Source: Cypionkella sinensis | GTDB taxonomy: Bacteria; Pseudomonadota; Alphaproteobacteria; Rhodobacterales; Rhodobacteraceae | Assembly (NCBI RefSeq): GCF_042646385.1 | Contig: NZ_JBHRTO010000001.1 | Location: 1,860,001 to 1,924,000, forward strand | DNA length: 64,000 bases | Direction: 5' to 3' | In this document: piece by piece, positions 34,391-43,093 of the stretch | Numbering within the stretch: the first letter of the stretch is position 1 | How the letters are laid out: every line of letters begins with the position of its first letter | Made by a program: the position numbers and the translations under genes | The notes under the pieces: model-generated | Databases searched by the model: none | What the model was told of the DNA's origin: nothing | The model's input: the letters and a program-made list of their open reading frames with translations, nothing else

Positions 34391-35209
34391 ATGCGCGCGG
34401 CTACACCCACAAAAGCGCCCGCCAAACCGAAGGCCACTTCGCCTGCGGCAAAGCCGTTTCTGCCGGTGATTGAGAATGAAGCTGCCACCGGCCGCATCGT
34501 GCTGGTCTGCGAACATGCGTCCAAACAGATTCCGGCGCGCTGGGGCGATCTGGGGCTAAGCGCCGATCAGCGTGAGGCCCATATCGCTTGGGATCCGGGT
34601 GCTTTGGCGGTCTCACGCGGGCTGGCGCAGCGCTTGGATGCGGTGTTGATCCATGCACCGGTCAGCCGCTTGGTTTACGACTGCAACCGCGCCCCCGATA
34701 TGATGGGCGCGATGCCTGCGCGTTCAGAGGTGCATGACATTCCCGGCAATGCCGCGATTGCCACGGCGGAACGTCTGGCGCGGACCGAAGCGGTTTATCT
34801 GCCTTGGGCCACCGGCCTGCACGGGCTTATTGCCAAACGCATCGCCTTGGGCCTGAATCCCGTCATCGTGACCATCCATTCCTTCACGCCCGTCTATCAC
34901 GGCAAGCAGCGGCGGGTGGAATTTGGCGTGATCCATGACGCTGACCCGCATCTGTCGGTGGCGATCCTGAATGCAGCGCACAAGCTGACCCGTCTGCACG
35001 CCGAGTTGAACGCGCCCTATTCGGCGGCAGATGATGTCACCCACACCTTGCGGGTGCAGGCCACGCCTTACGGTCTGCCCAATGCCATGCTGGAAATCCG
35101 CAACGATCTGATTGCAACCCCCGAAGCCGCCGCAGCCATGGCCGATCAGTTGGCGGCGGTGCTGAACATGGGGCTGGTCGAGATTCAGCGGCAGGCCAAG
35201 GCCAGTTGA
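34391..35209 (+). CDS. N-formylglutamate amidohydrolase family hydrolase
   Basis: A 272-residue member of the FGase family (Pfam N-formylglutamate amidohydrolase), with CEHASKQIP near residue 40, NRAPD near residue 98, HSFTPVYHGK and RNDLI segments. Family members hydrolyse N-formylglutamate or similar N-acyl amino acids with a metal. The Lys/Ala/Pro-rich first 25 residues look disordered. The next gene is a glutamine-synthetase-like ligase, so a gamma-glutamyl amide is a tempting substrate; that is inference. The GGAGG ribosome site lies 13 bp from ATG 34391, slightly far. Confidence 0.82.
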   Translation: MRAATPTKAPAKPKATSPAAKPFLPVIENEAATGRIVLVCEHASKQIPARWGDLGLSADQREAHIAWDPGALAVSRGLAQRLDAVLIHAPVSRLVYDCNRAPDMMGAMPARSEVHDIPGNAAIATAERLARTEAVYLPWATGLHGLIAKRIALGLNPVIVTIHSFTPVYHGKQRRVEFGVIHDADPHLSVAILNAAHKLTRLHAELNAPYSAADDVTHTLRVQATPYGLPNAMLEIRNDLIATPEAAAAMADQLAAVLNMGLVEIQRQAKAS

Positions 35210-35299
35210 GCGGTATCTGAAGATTTACCGGCGGGGCCCCTGCCCCAAGTGCAAATACCCCCGCAGCAGACGGGGACCTCAACAGCGGAGATACCGGAT

Positions 35300-36664
35300 A
35301 TGCCCGGCAATATGACACTCGCAGAACTGAAAGCCGCCGTGAAGGCTGGCGAAATTGACACCGTTCTGGTGGCAGGCATCGACATGCAGGGCCGCCTGAT
35401 GGGCAAGCGCTTTCACGCGCAATTCTTCGTCGATGGCGGATGGGAAGAGACGCATTGCTGCAACTACCTTCTCGCCGTCGATATGGAGATGAATACGGTT
35501 CAGGGCTATAAGTCATCGAACTGGCAGACAGGTTACGGCGACTACATCCTGAAAACCGATATGAGCACCCTGCGCCGGGTGCCGTGGCTGGAAGGCACTG
35601 CGATGGTGCTGGGCGATACGCTCGATCACCACCATAACCCCGTGCCCCACGCGCCGCGCAACATCCTGAAGAAACAGGTCGAACGCGCCCGCGCCATGGG
35701 GTTTGATGCGATGATGGCGACCGAGTTGGAGTTCTATCTGTTTGAAAACAGCTACGAATCCCTGCGCGACAGCAACTTCACTGGGCTGAAGGCTGTCTCG
35801 GCCTATAACGAGGATTACCACATCTTCCAGACCACCAAGGAAGAAGACGTGATGCGTGCCGTGCGCAACGGGCTTTATGGCGCAGGCATCACGATTGAGA
35901 ACTCCAAGGGTGAGGCCGATGCCGGGCAAGAGGAGGTGAACTATAAATACTCCGACGCTTTGGACACCGCCGACAACCACACCATCGTCAAGCACGGCAT
36001 CAAGGAAATCGCCTGGTCGAAGGGCAAGTCTGTGACCTTCATGGCGAAGTATGATCACCGCAAGGCCGGATCGTCGTCACATTGCCACCAAAGCCTGTGG
36101 ACCCTGGACGGCAAGCCCGCGTTCTTTGACGACAAAGACAAGCACGGCATGAGCCAGATCATGAAGCATTACGTGGCGGGCCAACTCGCCTATGCGCGCG
36201 AAATGACGGTGTTTCTGGCCCCCTACGTCAACAGCTACAAACGCTTCACCATCGGGATGTTTGCGCCGACCAAAGCCGTCTGGTCCGCCGACAACCGCAC
36301 TGCGGGCTTCCGCATCTGCGGCGAGCATACCAAGGCGATCCGCGTCGAATGCCGCATCCCCGGCAGCGATGTGAACCCCTATCTGACCTGCGCCGCACTG
36401 CTCGCCGCTGGACTTGACGGCATCGAGCAAAAGCTGGAACTAGAGCCGGAAATGCAAGGCGACATGTATACGGCAGGCGATGTCCGCGAAATCCCGCATA
36501 ACCTGCGCCAAGCCGCCGAATTGCTGAACGGCTCGGCGATGTATCGCAAAGCCTTTGGCGATGATGTGGTGGACCATTACCACCATGCAGCCCGGTGGGA
36601 GATCTCGGAGACTGACCGAGTCGTGACCGATTTTGAGATCCAGCGACTGCTAGAGCGCGCGTAA
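35300..36664 (+). CDS. Glutamine synthetase-like gamma-glutamyl ligase (GlnT/GS-III-like group)
   Basis: A 454-residue glutamine-synthetase-fold ligase. Metal-site ELEFYLF, the ADAGQEEVNYKYSD segment, GSSSHCHQSLW (in place of the usual GSGMHxHxS) and RVECRIPGSDVNPYL are all visible, so the ligase is probably active. In this cluster the amine acceptor is likely an organic amine or amino alcohol rather than ammonia. An in-frame GTG at 35249 exists, but ATG 35300 has GGAG 9 bp upstream and a more usual start. A second, PuuA-type ligase is at 49703. Confidence 0.82.
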   Translation: MPGNMTLAELKAAVKAGEIDTVLVAGIDMQGRLMGKRFHAQFFVDGGWEETHCCNYLLAVDMEMNTVQGYKSSNWQTGYGDYILKTDMSTLRRVPWLEGTAMVLGDTLDHHHNPVPHAPRNILKKQVERARAMGFDAMMATELEFYLFENSYESLRDSNFTGLKAVSAYNEDYHIFQTTKEEDVMRAVRNGLYGAGITIENSKGEADAGQEEVNYKYSDALDTADNHTIVKHGIKEIAWSKGKSVTFMAKYDHRKAGSSSHCHQSLWTLDGKPAFFDDKDKHGMSQIMKHYVAGQLAYAREMTVFLAPYVNSYKRFTIGMFAPTKAVWSADNRTAGFRICGEHTKAIRVECRIPGSDVNPYLTCAALLAAGLDGIEQKLELEPEMQGDMYTAGDVREIPHNLRQAAELLNGSAMYRKAFGDDVVDHYHHAARWEISETDRVVTDFEIQRLLERA

Positions 36665-36668
36665 GTAT

Positions 36669-36728
36669 GGTGCGTGATGTCACGCACCATTTTTCCCGAT
36701 AAAGGTGCGTGAAATCACGCACCCTACC
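36669..36728. repeat. REP/BIME-like palindrome pair
   Basis: Two copies of GGTGCGTGnnnTCACGCACC: 36669-36688, preceded by GTAT and followed by ATTTTT (which could terminate the ligase transcript), and 36704-36723, followed by CCTACC, so the second reads GGTAGGGTGCGTG on the minus strand. The pair is inverted and lies between the ligase and aldehyde dehydrogenase genes. Related copies are at 54564-54628 and 56560-56583. Confidence 0.82.
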
Positions 36729-36741
36729 AAGGACCAAGACG

Positions 36742-38121
36742 ATGAAACCGATTCAACTGATCTCTCCGGTCGATGGCTCGATCTATGCCGAGCGCATGCC
36801 GCTGACGCTGGACGCCGCGAAAGCCGCCGCTGCCCGCGCCAAAGCCGCGCAAAAGGGCTGGGCCGCGCTCCCCTTGGCCGAACGCATTGCGCTGGTGAAG
36901 GCGGGCGTGGCCAATCTGAACGCCAATGCCCCGAAAATCGTCGAAGAACTGGCATGGCAAATGGGTCGCCCCACCCGCTTTGGTGGTGAGTTTGGCGGCG
37001 TTAATGCCCGCACCGATTACATGTCTGAAATTGCCGAGGCCACACTTGCCCCGCAAACCATTGAAGACAGCGATAAATTCCGCCGCTATCTGGCACGTGA
37101 AGCCTTGGGCGTGGTGTTTATCGTCGCGCCGTGGAACTACCCATACCTGACCACGATCAACACCCTTGTCCCCGCCCTGATCGCGGGCAACACGGTTGTG
37201 CTGAAACACGCCAGCCAAACCATGCTGGTGGGTGAGCGTCTGACCGAAGCCTTCCACGCCGCTGGCGTCCCTGCGGATGTGTTCCAGAATGTTGTGCTGG
37301 ACCACGCCACCACCGAACATCTGATTGCCAACCGCGCTTTCAATTTCGTCAACTTCACCGGCTCGGTCGGCGGTGGTCAGGCGATTGAGCGCGCCGCTGC
37401 AGGCACCTTCACGCCGCTCGGCCTTGAACTCGGCGGCAAAGACCCCGGCTATGTGCGCGCCGATGCCAATCTGGATGCCGCCGTCGATACGCTGATGGAT
37501 GGTGCGATGTTCAACGCAGGCCAGTGCTGCTGCGGTATCGAGCGGATTTATGTGCATGAATCGCTCTACGATGCCTTCGTCGAAAAGGCTGTGGCTTGGG
37601 TGAAAACCTTGAAACTCGGCAACCCGTTTGAGGCGGACAGCACCCTCGGCCCGATGGCCAACAAACGTTTCGCCGCCGTGGTGCGCGGCCAGATTGCCGA
37701 GGCTGTCGCCGCAGGTGCCAAGGCGCTGATCGACCCCGCGCTGTTCCCGGCGGATGACGGCGGCGCCTATCTTGCCCCGCAAGTGTTGGTCAACGTCGAT
37801 CACTCCATGCGGGTGATGATGGAGGAATCCTTCGGCCCAGTCGTTGGCATCATGAAGGTGAAAGACGATGCCGAGGCTTTGCGCCTGATGAACGACTCGC
37901 CCTACGGATTGACCGCCAGCATCTGGACTACCGATTACGACACCGCCGCCGCCATCGGCACCCAGATCGAAACCGGCACGATCTTCATGAACCGCGCCGA
38001 CTACCTTGACCCGGCTTTGTGCTGGACCGGCTGCAAAGACACCGGGCGCGGCGGCTCGCTGTCCTATCTTGGGTTCCTGTCCGTCACCCGCCCGAAATCC
38101 TACCATCTGAAGAAAGTCTGA
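36742..38121 (+). CDS. Aldehyde dehydrogenase family protein
   Basis: A 459-residue NAD(P)-dependent aldehyde dehydrogenase. Visible are APWNYPYL (near 132), the NFTGSVGGG cofactor loop, the general base Glu in LELGGKDPG and the catalytic Cys in NAGQCCCGIERI (near 262). It resembles succinate-semialdehyde or gamma-glutamyl-aminobutyraldehyde-type enzymes. The ribosome site AAGGA precedes ATG 36742. Only 3 bp separates it from the alcohol dehydrogenase, so alcohol to aldehyde to acid oxidation is plausible. Confidence 0.88.
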   Translation: MKPIQLISPVDGSIYAERMPLTLDAAKAAAARAKAAQKGWAALPLAERIALVKAGVANLNANAPKIVEELAWQMGRPTRFGGEFGGVNARTDYMSEIAEATLAPQTIEDSDKFRRYLAREALGVVFIVAPWNYPYLTTINTLVPALIAGNTVVLKHASQTMLVGERLTEAFHAAGVPADVFQNVVLDHATTEHLIANRAFNFVNFTGSVGGGQAIERAAAGTFTPLGLELGGKDPGYVRADANLDAAVDTLMDGAMFNAGQCCCGIERIYVHESLYDAFVEKAVAWVKTLKLGNPFEADSTLGPMANKRFAAVVRGQIAEAVAAGAKALIDPALFPADDGGAYLAPQVLVNVDHSMRVMMEESFGPVVGIMKVKDDAEALRLMNDSPYGLTASIWTTDYDTAAAIGTQIETGTIFMNRADYLDPALCWTGCKDTGRGGSLSYLGFLSVTRPKSYHLKKV

Positions 38122-38124
38122 ACC

Positions 38125-39285
38125 ATGACCCACAATGTTCCCAACCGGAACTGGTCCTACCCCACCGCGATCAAATTCGGCGTCGGCCGCATCGCGGAAC
38201 TGGCCGAGCATTGCGCGGCGGCAGGGGTGAAAAAACCGCTGTTTGTCACCGACAAGGCGCTGGCCAGCCTGCCGATCACCGCCGAAGCGGTGGCGGTTTT
38301 GAAGGCGCATGGCCTTGGCACGGCAGTGTTCTCGGAAGTCGATCCGAACCCGAACGAAAAGAATATGGCCGACGGTATCGCGGTATACCTCGCGGGAGGC
38401 CATGATGGCGTGATCTGCTTTGGCGGCGGCTCGGCGCTCGACCTTGGCAAGATGATCGCCCTGATGGCGCATCAACGCAAAGACCTCAGCGTCTGGGATC
38501 TGGAAGACATCGACGATTGGTTCACCCGCGCCGATGCGTCGAAAATCGCCCCGATCATCGCGGTGCCAACCACCGCTGGCACGGGGTCCGAAGTTGGCCG
38601 CGCCGGGGTGCTGACCAACTCGGTCACGCATAAGAAAAAGATCATCTTCCATCCGAAACTGCTGCCCGTCGTGACGATCTGCGATCCGGCGCTGACCGTG
38701 GGGATGCCGAAGTTCATCACCGCAGGCACCGGCATGGACGCGCTGGCGCATTGCCTTGAGGCCTATTCCTCGCCGTTCTACCACCCGATGAGCCAGGGCA
38801 TCGCCTTGGAAGGCATGCGGCTGGTGTTCGAAAATCTGCCGAAAGTCTACGCCAACCCCAACGATCTGGATGCGCGCGCGCATATGATGTCGGCGGCGGC
38901 GATGGGGGCTGTGGCGTTCCAGAAGGGCCTTGGCGCGATCCACTCGCTGTCGCACCCGATCGGGGCGGTCTATGGCACCCATCACGGCACCACCAACGCT
39001 GTGGTGATGCCGATGGTGCTGGACATGAACCGTGCCGCGATTGAAGATCGCATCAACGCGGCGGCGGCTTATCTTGGCATCAAGGGCGGTTTCGATGGCT
39101 TCCGCTCCGCTGTGATGGATCTGCGGAAAGTCCTGAACATCCCGGAAAACCTGACCGCTTTGGGCGTCACCAACCCCGATCTCGACATGCTGACCGAGAT
39201 GGCACTGGAAGACCCGTCTTGTGGCGGCAACCCGGTGGTGATGACGCGCGAGAATACCCGCGCGTTGTTCGAGGCTTGCCTGTAA
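38125..39285 (+). CDS. Iron-containing (group III) alcohol dehydrogenase
   Basis: A 386-residue Fe-dependent alcohol dehydrogenase. The NAD-binding GGGSALDLGKMIAL and PTTAGTGSEVGR are present, with metal ligands in MDALAHCLEAY and HSLSHPIGAVYGTHHG. The likely partner is the aldehyde dehydrogenase 3 bp upstream. The natural alcohol is unknown; an amino alcohol or its gamma-glutamyl derivative would fit the ligase two genes upstream. Confidence 0.9.
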   Translation: MTHNVPNRNWSYPTAIKFGVGRIAELAEHCAAAGVKKPLFVTDKALASLPITAEAVAVLKAHGLGTAVFSEVDPNPNEKNMADGIAVYLAGGHDGVICFGGGSALDLGKMIALMAHQRKDLSVWDLEDIDDWFTRADASKIAPIIAVPTTAGTGSEVGRAGVLTNSVTHKKKIIFHPKLLPVVTICDPALTVGMPKFITAGTGMDALAHCLEAYSSPFYHPMSQGIALEGMRLVFENLPKVYANPNDLDARAHMMSAAAMGAVAFQKGLGAIHSLSHPIGAVYGTHHGTTNAVVMPMVLDMNRAAIEDRINAAAAYLGIKGGFDGFRSAVMDLRKVLNIPENLTALGVTNPDLDMLTEMALEDPSCGGNPVVMTRENTRALFEACL

Positions 39286-39369
39286 GTCAGGCCCGACTTA
39301 GCCTTTCCAGACGGGCATCGGTGACGGTGCCCGTTTCCGTACGCCCTGTTTGATTTGGACGAACCCAGC

Positions 39370-40611
39370 ATGACACAGCACGTCACCACAGATATCGCGA
39401 TCCTTGGGGCGGGGGTCGTGGGGCTTGCCGTGGCCGAGGCGCTAACTGCCGAAGGCCGGGATGTGGTGCTGGTCGATCCAGGCCAGCCGGGGATGGGCGC
39501 GTCCTATGGCAATGCTGGCACGATTGCCGATTATGCGGTGATGCCGGTGGGCAGCCCGGATGTGTTGAAGAACCTGCCCTCGCTGCTGCTGGACAAAAAC
39601 TCGCCGCTTGCGATCCGCCGCGCGGGCTTGCCTGCGCTTGCGCCGTGGCTGCTGCGGTTTGCCCGCCAGTCATTGCCCACCCCCACCCGGCGCAATGCGG
39701 CGGCGATTGCGGCGCTGGTTGCGGATGCCTGCCCGCGCTGGATTGCGCTGGCCGAGCGGATTGGCGGCAGCGCGATCTTGCAGCACAAGGGCTGCCTGTA
39801 TCTGTATGAGACCGCCCGCGCCTTCAAACCTGCCGAGGCGGATATGGCGTTCCGGCGCACGCAGGGGATCACGGTGGAATTGATCTCGCCTGACGTGCTG
39901 GCCGGGATGGAACCCGGACTGCCAGCGGTAGAGGGCGGGGCTGCATTCTTTCCGAAGGCGGTGTTCCTTTCCGATCCGGGGTTGATGGTGCAGACGCTTG
40001 CCAAGCATGTGTTCAAGCAGGCCGGGTTTGTGCAGGCAGAGGCGCGCACGATCACCCGGCAGTTTGATGGGATCGTGGTCGAGGGGCCAAGCCTGCGGTT
40101 GCGGGCGCGCCGGGTGATCATCGCGGCGGGGGCGCATTCACGGGCCTTGGCGTTGCAGGCCGGGGATCGCGTGCCGCTGGATACCGAGCGGGGCTATCAT
40201 GTGGAATGGGACATGGCGGCACCCCGGTTGACCCGACCGACCTGCCCCACCTCGCGCGGGTTTTATCTGTGCCCGATGACCGGGCGGCTGCGGGTGGCGG
40301 GGACAGTCGAGTTGGGCGGGCTGACCGCCCCGCCCTCGCCGCACCGGATCAGGAAACTGGTTGAGGGCGCGCGGGCGATCTTTCCCGATCTGGGCGCGCC
40401 TGATCGCGAGTGGATGGGGTTCCGGCCCTCGATGCCGGATTCGGTGCCGGTGATCGGGCCAAGCCGGGCGGGGGCGGAGGTGATCCATGCTTACGGGCAC
40501 GGGCATATCGGGCTGACCCTGGCCCCGATCACGGCGCGGATGGTGGCGGATGTGGTGGCGGGGCGGGTGCCGGAAATCGACCTTGCGCCCTATCTGCCGG
40601 GGCGGTTTTAA
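39370..40611 (+). CDS. FAD-dependent amine/amino acid oxidoreductase (DadA/PuuB-like)
   Basis: A 413-residue DAO-family flavoprotein with the N-terminal dinucleotide motif ILGAGVVGLAVAEAL and late segments GFRPSMPDSVPVIGPS and HAYGHGHIGLTLAP that contact FAD. The family includes D-amino acid dehydrogenase and gamma-glutamylputrescine oxidase. I start at ATG 39370 rather than an upstream TTG (39355). A weak hairpin (39311-39334) lies in the 84-bp gap to the alcohol dehydrogenase. Codons are G-rich compared with the neighbours. Confidence 0.86.
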   Translation: MTQHVTTDIAILGAGVVGLAVAEALTAEGRDVVLVDPGQPGMGASYGNAGTIADYAVMPVGSPDVLKNLPSLLLDKNSPLAIRRAGLPALAPWLLRFARQSLPTPTRRNAAAIAALVADACPRWIALAERIGGSAILQHKGCLYLYETARAFKPAEADMAFRRTQGITVELISPDVLAGMEPGLPAVEGGAAFFPKAVFLSDPGLMVQTLAKHVFKQAGFVQAEARTITRQFDGIVVEGPSLRLRARRVIIAAGAHSRALALQAGDRVPLDTERGYHVEWDMAAPRLTRPTCPTSRGFYLCPMTGRLRVAGTVELGGLTAPPSPHRIRKLVEGARAIFPDLGAPDREWMGFRPSMPDSVPVIGPSRAGAEVIHAYGHGHIGLTLAPITARMVADVVAGRVPEIDLAPYLPGRF

Positions 40612-40615
40612 GGGC

Positions 40616-40700
40616 GGTCCCAACTCGGGACCATTTTGGGGTGATTGATATCAATGGCTTGCAGGGAGTCGTTCAGACTTTGTTAAGGTTTGGCCGAATG
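40616..40700 (+). repeat. Element headed by a GGTCCC palindrome, copy 2
   Basis: Begins 5 bp after the FAD oxidoreductase stop with GGTCCCAACTCGGGACC (40616-40632) and ATTTT, identical for 22 bases to copy 1 (22815-22901, other strand). The next 62 bases align without gaps at about two thirds identity. Confidence 0.78.
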
Positions 40701-40728
40701 CAGCCTGATCAGACCCGTGCGCCACAGA

Positions 40729-40857
40729 GGGCCGCGCACTCCCTCGGGATGGCGCGCCAAGGCTGGGTCTAGGCACTTTATGGTTCAAGCAGTCCCACCG
40801 AGTTTCTGCTGGCGACGGTTGCATCGCGCCCTCCCGGCGGGAGGGAGTGCGCGGCCC
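40729..40857. repeat. Perfect 17-bp terminal inverted repeats, 129 bp unit
   Basis: Arms 40729-40745 (GGGCCGCGCACTCCCTC) and 40841-40857 are perfectly complementary, 95 bp apart. The inside has no gene. This could be a long hairpin or a MITE-like unit. Together with the preceding element and the terC terminator it fills the 344-bp gap 40612-40955. Confidence 0.75.
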
Positions 40858-40905
40858 GGCGGGCTTCGCCCTTGATTCCGGGCAAGGGGGGGATTGCGGA
40901 ATAGC

Positions 40906-40932
40906 AAAAAGCCGCCCCGTTTCGGGGGCGGC
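40906..40932 (-). terminator. Intrinsic terminator of terC
   Basis: On the minus strand GCCGCCCC (from 40932) pairs with GGGGCGGC (to 40911), loop CGAAAC-like, followed by TTTTT (40910-40906). It lies 24 bp after the terC stop. Confidence 0.9.
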
Positions 40933-40955
40933 TTTATCGCGATGCCTGCGTTGCC

Positions 40956-41615
40956 TTATTGCAGATAGCTCATCACGAAGGGCTGCACCTCGTGCCAGCC
41001 TTCCCACATCATCTTCAGCGCCACATAGACGATGATCGCAAGGCCGACATAGGCGATCCAGCGGTGCTTGTTCAGCAGGCGCGCGATGAAGGTCGCGGCA
41101 AGGCCCATCAGCGCAATCGACATCACCAGACCGATCACCAGCACAGTGGGATGTTCGCGCGCAGCTCCGGCCACAGCCAGCACGTTATCAAGGCTCATCG
41201 AGATGTCGGCAATAACGATCTGCCAAGCGGCCTGCGCGAATGTCTTGCGCGGCGCACCGGCAGCGACGGTGCCATCGGCATTCAGATCGCTGTCGGTCAG
41301 CGATTCCTCGGCCATATTGTCATGCGCGCTGCCCTCGCGCAGCTCGCGCCACATCTTCCAGCACACCCACAGCAGCAAGATGCCCCCGGCCAGAAGCAGG
41401 CCGACAATCGCCAGCAGATGCGTGGTGATCAGCGCAAAGGCGATCCGCATCACGGTTGCGGCCAAAATCCCCACCAGAATGGCTTTGTTGCGCTGCTCTT
41501 TCGGCAGGCCAGCGGCGGCAAGACCAATCACGATGGCATTGTCGCCTGCCAGCACTAGGTCGATGCCCATGACCTGAAGCAGGGCGATAAAGCCCGGATA
41601 AGTGAAGATTTCCAT
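40956..41615 (-). CDS. TerC family integral membrane protein
   Basis: A 219-residue inner-membrane protein of the TerC/YjbE family with about seven hydrophobic segments. The paired acidic motifs GIDLVLAGDNAIVIGLA (near residue 17) and ISMSLDNVLAVAGAA (near residue 135) are the family's metal-associated signatures. Members are implicated in metal export, some in manganese. A hydrophilic loop (residues 90-120) is rich in Asp/Glu. I searched by eye for a yybP-ykoY riboswitch upstream and did not find a convincing one. Confidence 0.88.
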   Translation of the reverse strand: MEIFTYPGFIALLQVMGIDLVLAGDNAIVIGLAAAGLPKEQRNKAILVGILAATVMRIAFALITTHLLAIVGLLLAGGILLLWVCWKMWRELREGSAHDNMAEESLTDSDLNADGTVAAGAPRKTFAQAAWQIVIADISMSLDNVLAVAGAAREHPTVLVIGLVMSIALMGLAATFIARLLNKHRWIAYVGLAIIVYVALKMMWEGWHEVQPFVMSYLQ

Positions 41616-41740
41616 GGATGTCCCGGCTCACATTGTTGTTATCGCGCGACAGGTAAGGTCTCGCGGATGGCATTTCAACCCGGCAATGGAAAGAGGTTGG
41701 CGAGAGTTGCGATTCAACAAGAATGAAGGGAGATGACTGC

Positions 41741-41975
41741 GAACCGAAAGCAAACTCTGCGGGGCAGAGTTTGCTTTCGGTTCGTTGTTCATAAGGCTGG
41801 AAGCCGTTGAACAAGGGGCGGTGAGCAGCAAGCATCGGTTTGGAAAATCGGGGCGCGCCTGACTGGCGGGCGCGGTGACGCGCCTGCCGGGGGCAGGCCC
41901 CTTACAGCGATTGCAAGCAATCGCTTACCGGGCAGTGAGGCGCGGCCCGATTTGGCGCGGGCCAAATCGGGCAAG
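41741..41975 (-). repeat. Multi-hairpin dispersed element, copy 2
   Basis: Inside the 393-bp gap 41616-42008. On the minus strand, in order: hairpin CCCGATTTGGC/GCCAAATCGGG (41971-41946), a segment with GATTGC/GCAATC absent from copy 1, GGCCTGCCCCCGGCAGGC, CGCGCCCGCCAGTCAGGCGCG, then CCCCTTG..ACGGC..CAGCCTTA and a perfect 20-bp stem (41741-41760 with 41764-41783). The rest of the gap (41616-41740) is terC leader sequence with nothing I recognise. Confidence 0.8.
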
Positions 41976-42008
41976 AGCGGCAAGCGTTGCAGGCTTGGAG
42001 GGCAACCT

Positions 42009-42995
42009 TTACAGCATCCCTGGCACGACCTGATCCGGGGGCCTGTGGCCATCGGCGAAGGTCTTGATGTTGATGATCACCTTCTCACCCATCTCGATCC
42101 GGCCTTCCACCGTGGCCGAGCCCATATGCGGCAGCAGCACTACATTCGGCAGGCTGCGCAGGGTCGGGTTGATCTCGGTGCCGTGTTCGTAAACGTCCAG
42201 CCCCGCGCCGCCGATCTCACCGGCTTTCAGGCCTCGGGCCAAAGCGTTTTCGTCGATCACTTCCCCGCGCGAGGTGTTGATGATCACCGCCGTCGGTTTC
42301 AGCAGTTTCAGCCGCCGCGCATTCAGCAGGTGAAAGGTCGAGGGCGTGTGCGGGCAGTTGACGCTGATGATATCCATCCGGGCGATCATCTGATCGAGGC
42401 TTTCCCAATAGGTCGCCTCCAGATCGGCCTCAACCTCGGGGCGGACGCGTTTGCGGTTGTGATAATGCACCTGACAGCCAAAGGCACGGGCGCGGCGTGC
42501 CACGGCCTGACCAATCCGGCCCATGCCAAGGATGCCCAGCCGCCGCCCGCCCATGCGCCCGCCCAGATGCGCCATTGGCGACCAGCCCTGCCAGTTGCCC
42601 GCCTGCATCTCGGCTAGACCCTCGGGGATGCGGCGCGTGACCGAAAGCATCAGCGCAAGCGTCATATCGGCGGTGTCATCCGTCACCGTGCCGGGGGTGT
42701 TTGACACCAGAATGCCGCGCTGGCGGGCGGTTGCGACATCAATATGGTCGATGCCCGAGCCATAATTGGCGATCAGCTTCAGCCTATCCCCGGCCTGCGC
42801 GATCAGGCCCGCATCAATCTGGTCGGTGATTGTCGGCACCAGCACATCGCAGCGGCGCAGGGCAGCGGCCAATTCTTCACGGCTCATCGGCGTATCGGGG
42901 TCGCGCAGCTCGACATCGAACAGCTCTTTCATCCGGGTCTCGACGGATTCCGGCAAACGGCGCGTCACGATAACGTTCAGGCGTGTTGCGGGCAT
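42009..42995 (-). CDS. D-2-hydroxyacid dehydrogenase (glyoxylate/hydroxypyruvate reductase, GyaR type)
   Basis: A 328-residue NAD(P)-dependent enzyme. Rossmann motif GMGRIGQAVARRARAFG near residue 155, active-site Arg in INTSRGEVIDE, Glu in DVYEHGTEIN and His in LLPHMGSAT. It resembles glyoxylate reductases (GyaR) more than the GhrA-type enzyme at 31357. ATG 42995 follows GGGAGG; the open frame to 43172 overlaps the divergent SH3 gene. The first residues MPATRLNVIVTRRLP fit the family. Confidence 0.9.
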   Translation of the reverse strand: MPATRLNVIVTRRLPESVETRMKELFDVELRDPDTPMSREELAAALRRCDVLVPTITDQIDAGLIAQAGDRLKLIANYGSGIDHIDVATARQRGILVSNTPGTVTDDTADMTLALMLSVTRRIPEGLAEMQAGNWQGWSPMAHLGGRMGGRRLGILGMGRIGQAVARRARAFGCQVHYHNRKRVRPEVEADLEATYWESLDQMIARMDIISVNCPHTPSTFHLLNARRLKLLKPTAVIINTSRGEVIDENALARGLKAGEIGGAGLDVYEHGTEINPTLRSLPNVVLLPHMGSATVEGRIEMGEKVIINIKTFADGHRPPDQVVPGML

Positions 42996-43093
42996 GGAGG
43001 CCTCCCTGCACTTCCAAATCAGCGTAATGTTTGGCAAAGTGGCGGGAAGCGGGGCTGCGCACAAGCCCCCGTCTGACATTGGGGCACGTCGGG

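Noticed and set aside
36724..38985. 753-codon antisense open frame over the aldehyde and alcohol dehydrogenases
   Set aside because: Both plus-strand genes have full catalytic motifs. The long antisense frame reflects high GC at third positions.
39311..39334. Terminator between alcohol dehydrogenase and FAD oxidase
   Set aside because: A 7-bp stem exists, but only TTCC follows; too weak to call.
40410..40772. 120-codon frame spanning the end of the FAD oxidase and the repeat elements
   Set aside because: It is out of frame with a well-supported gene and then reads non-coding repeats.
41616..41700. Possible yybP-ykoY manganese riboswitch before terC
   Set aside because: A CGCGAGACCTTACC stretch caught the eye, but the GGGGAGTAG-like first strand and overall fold are absent.
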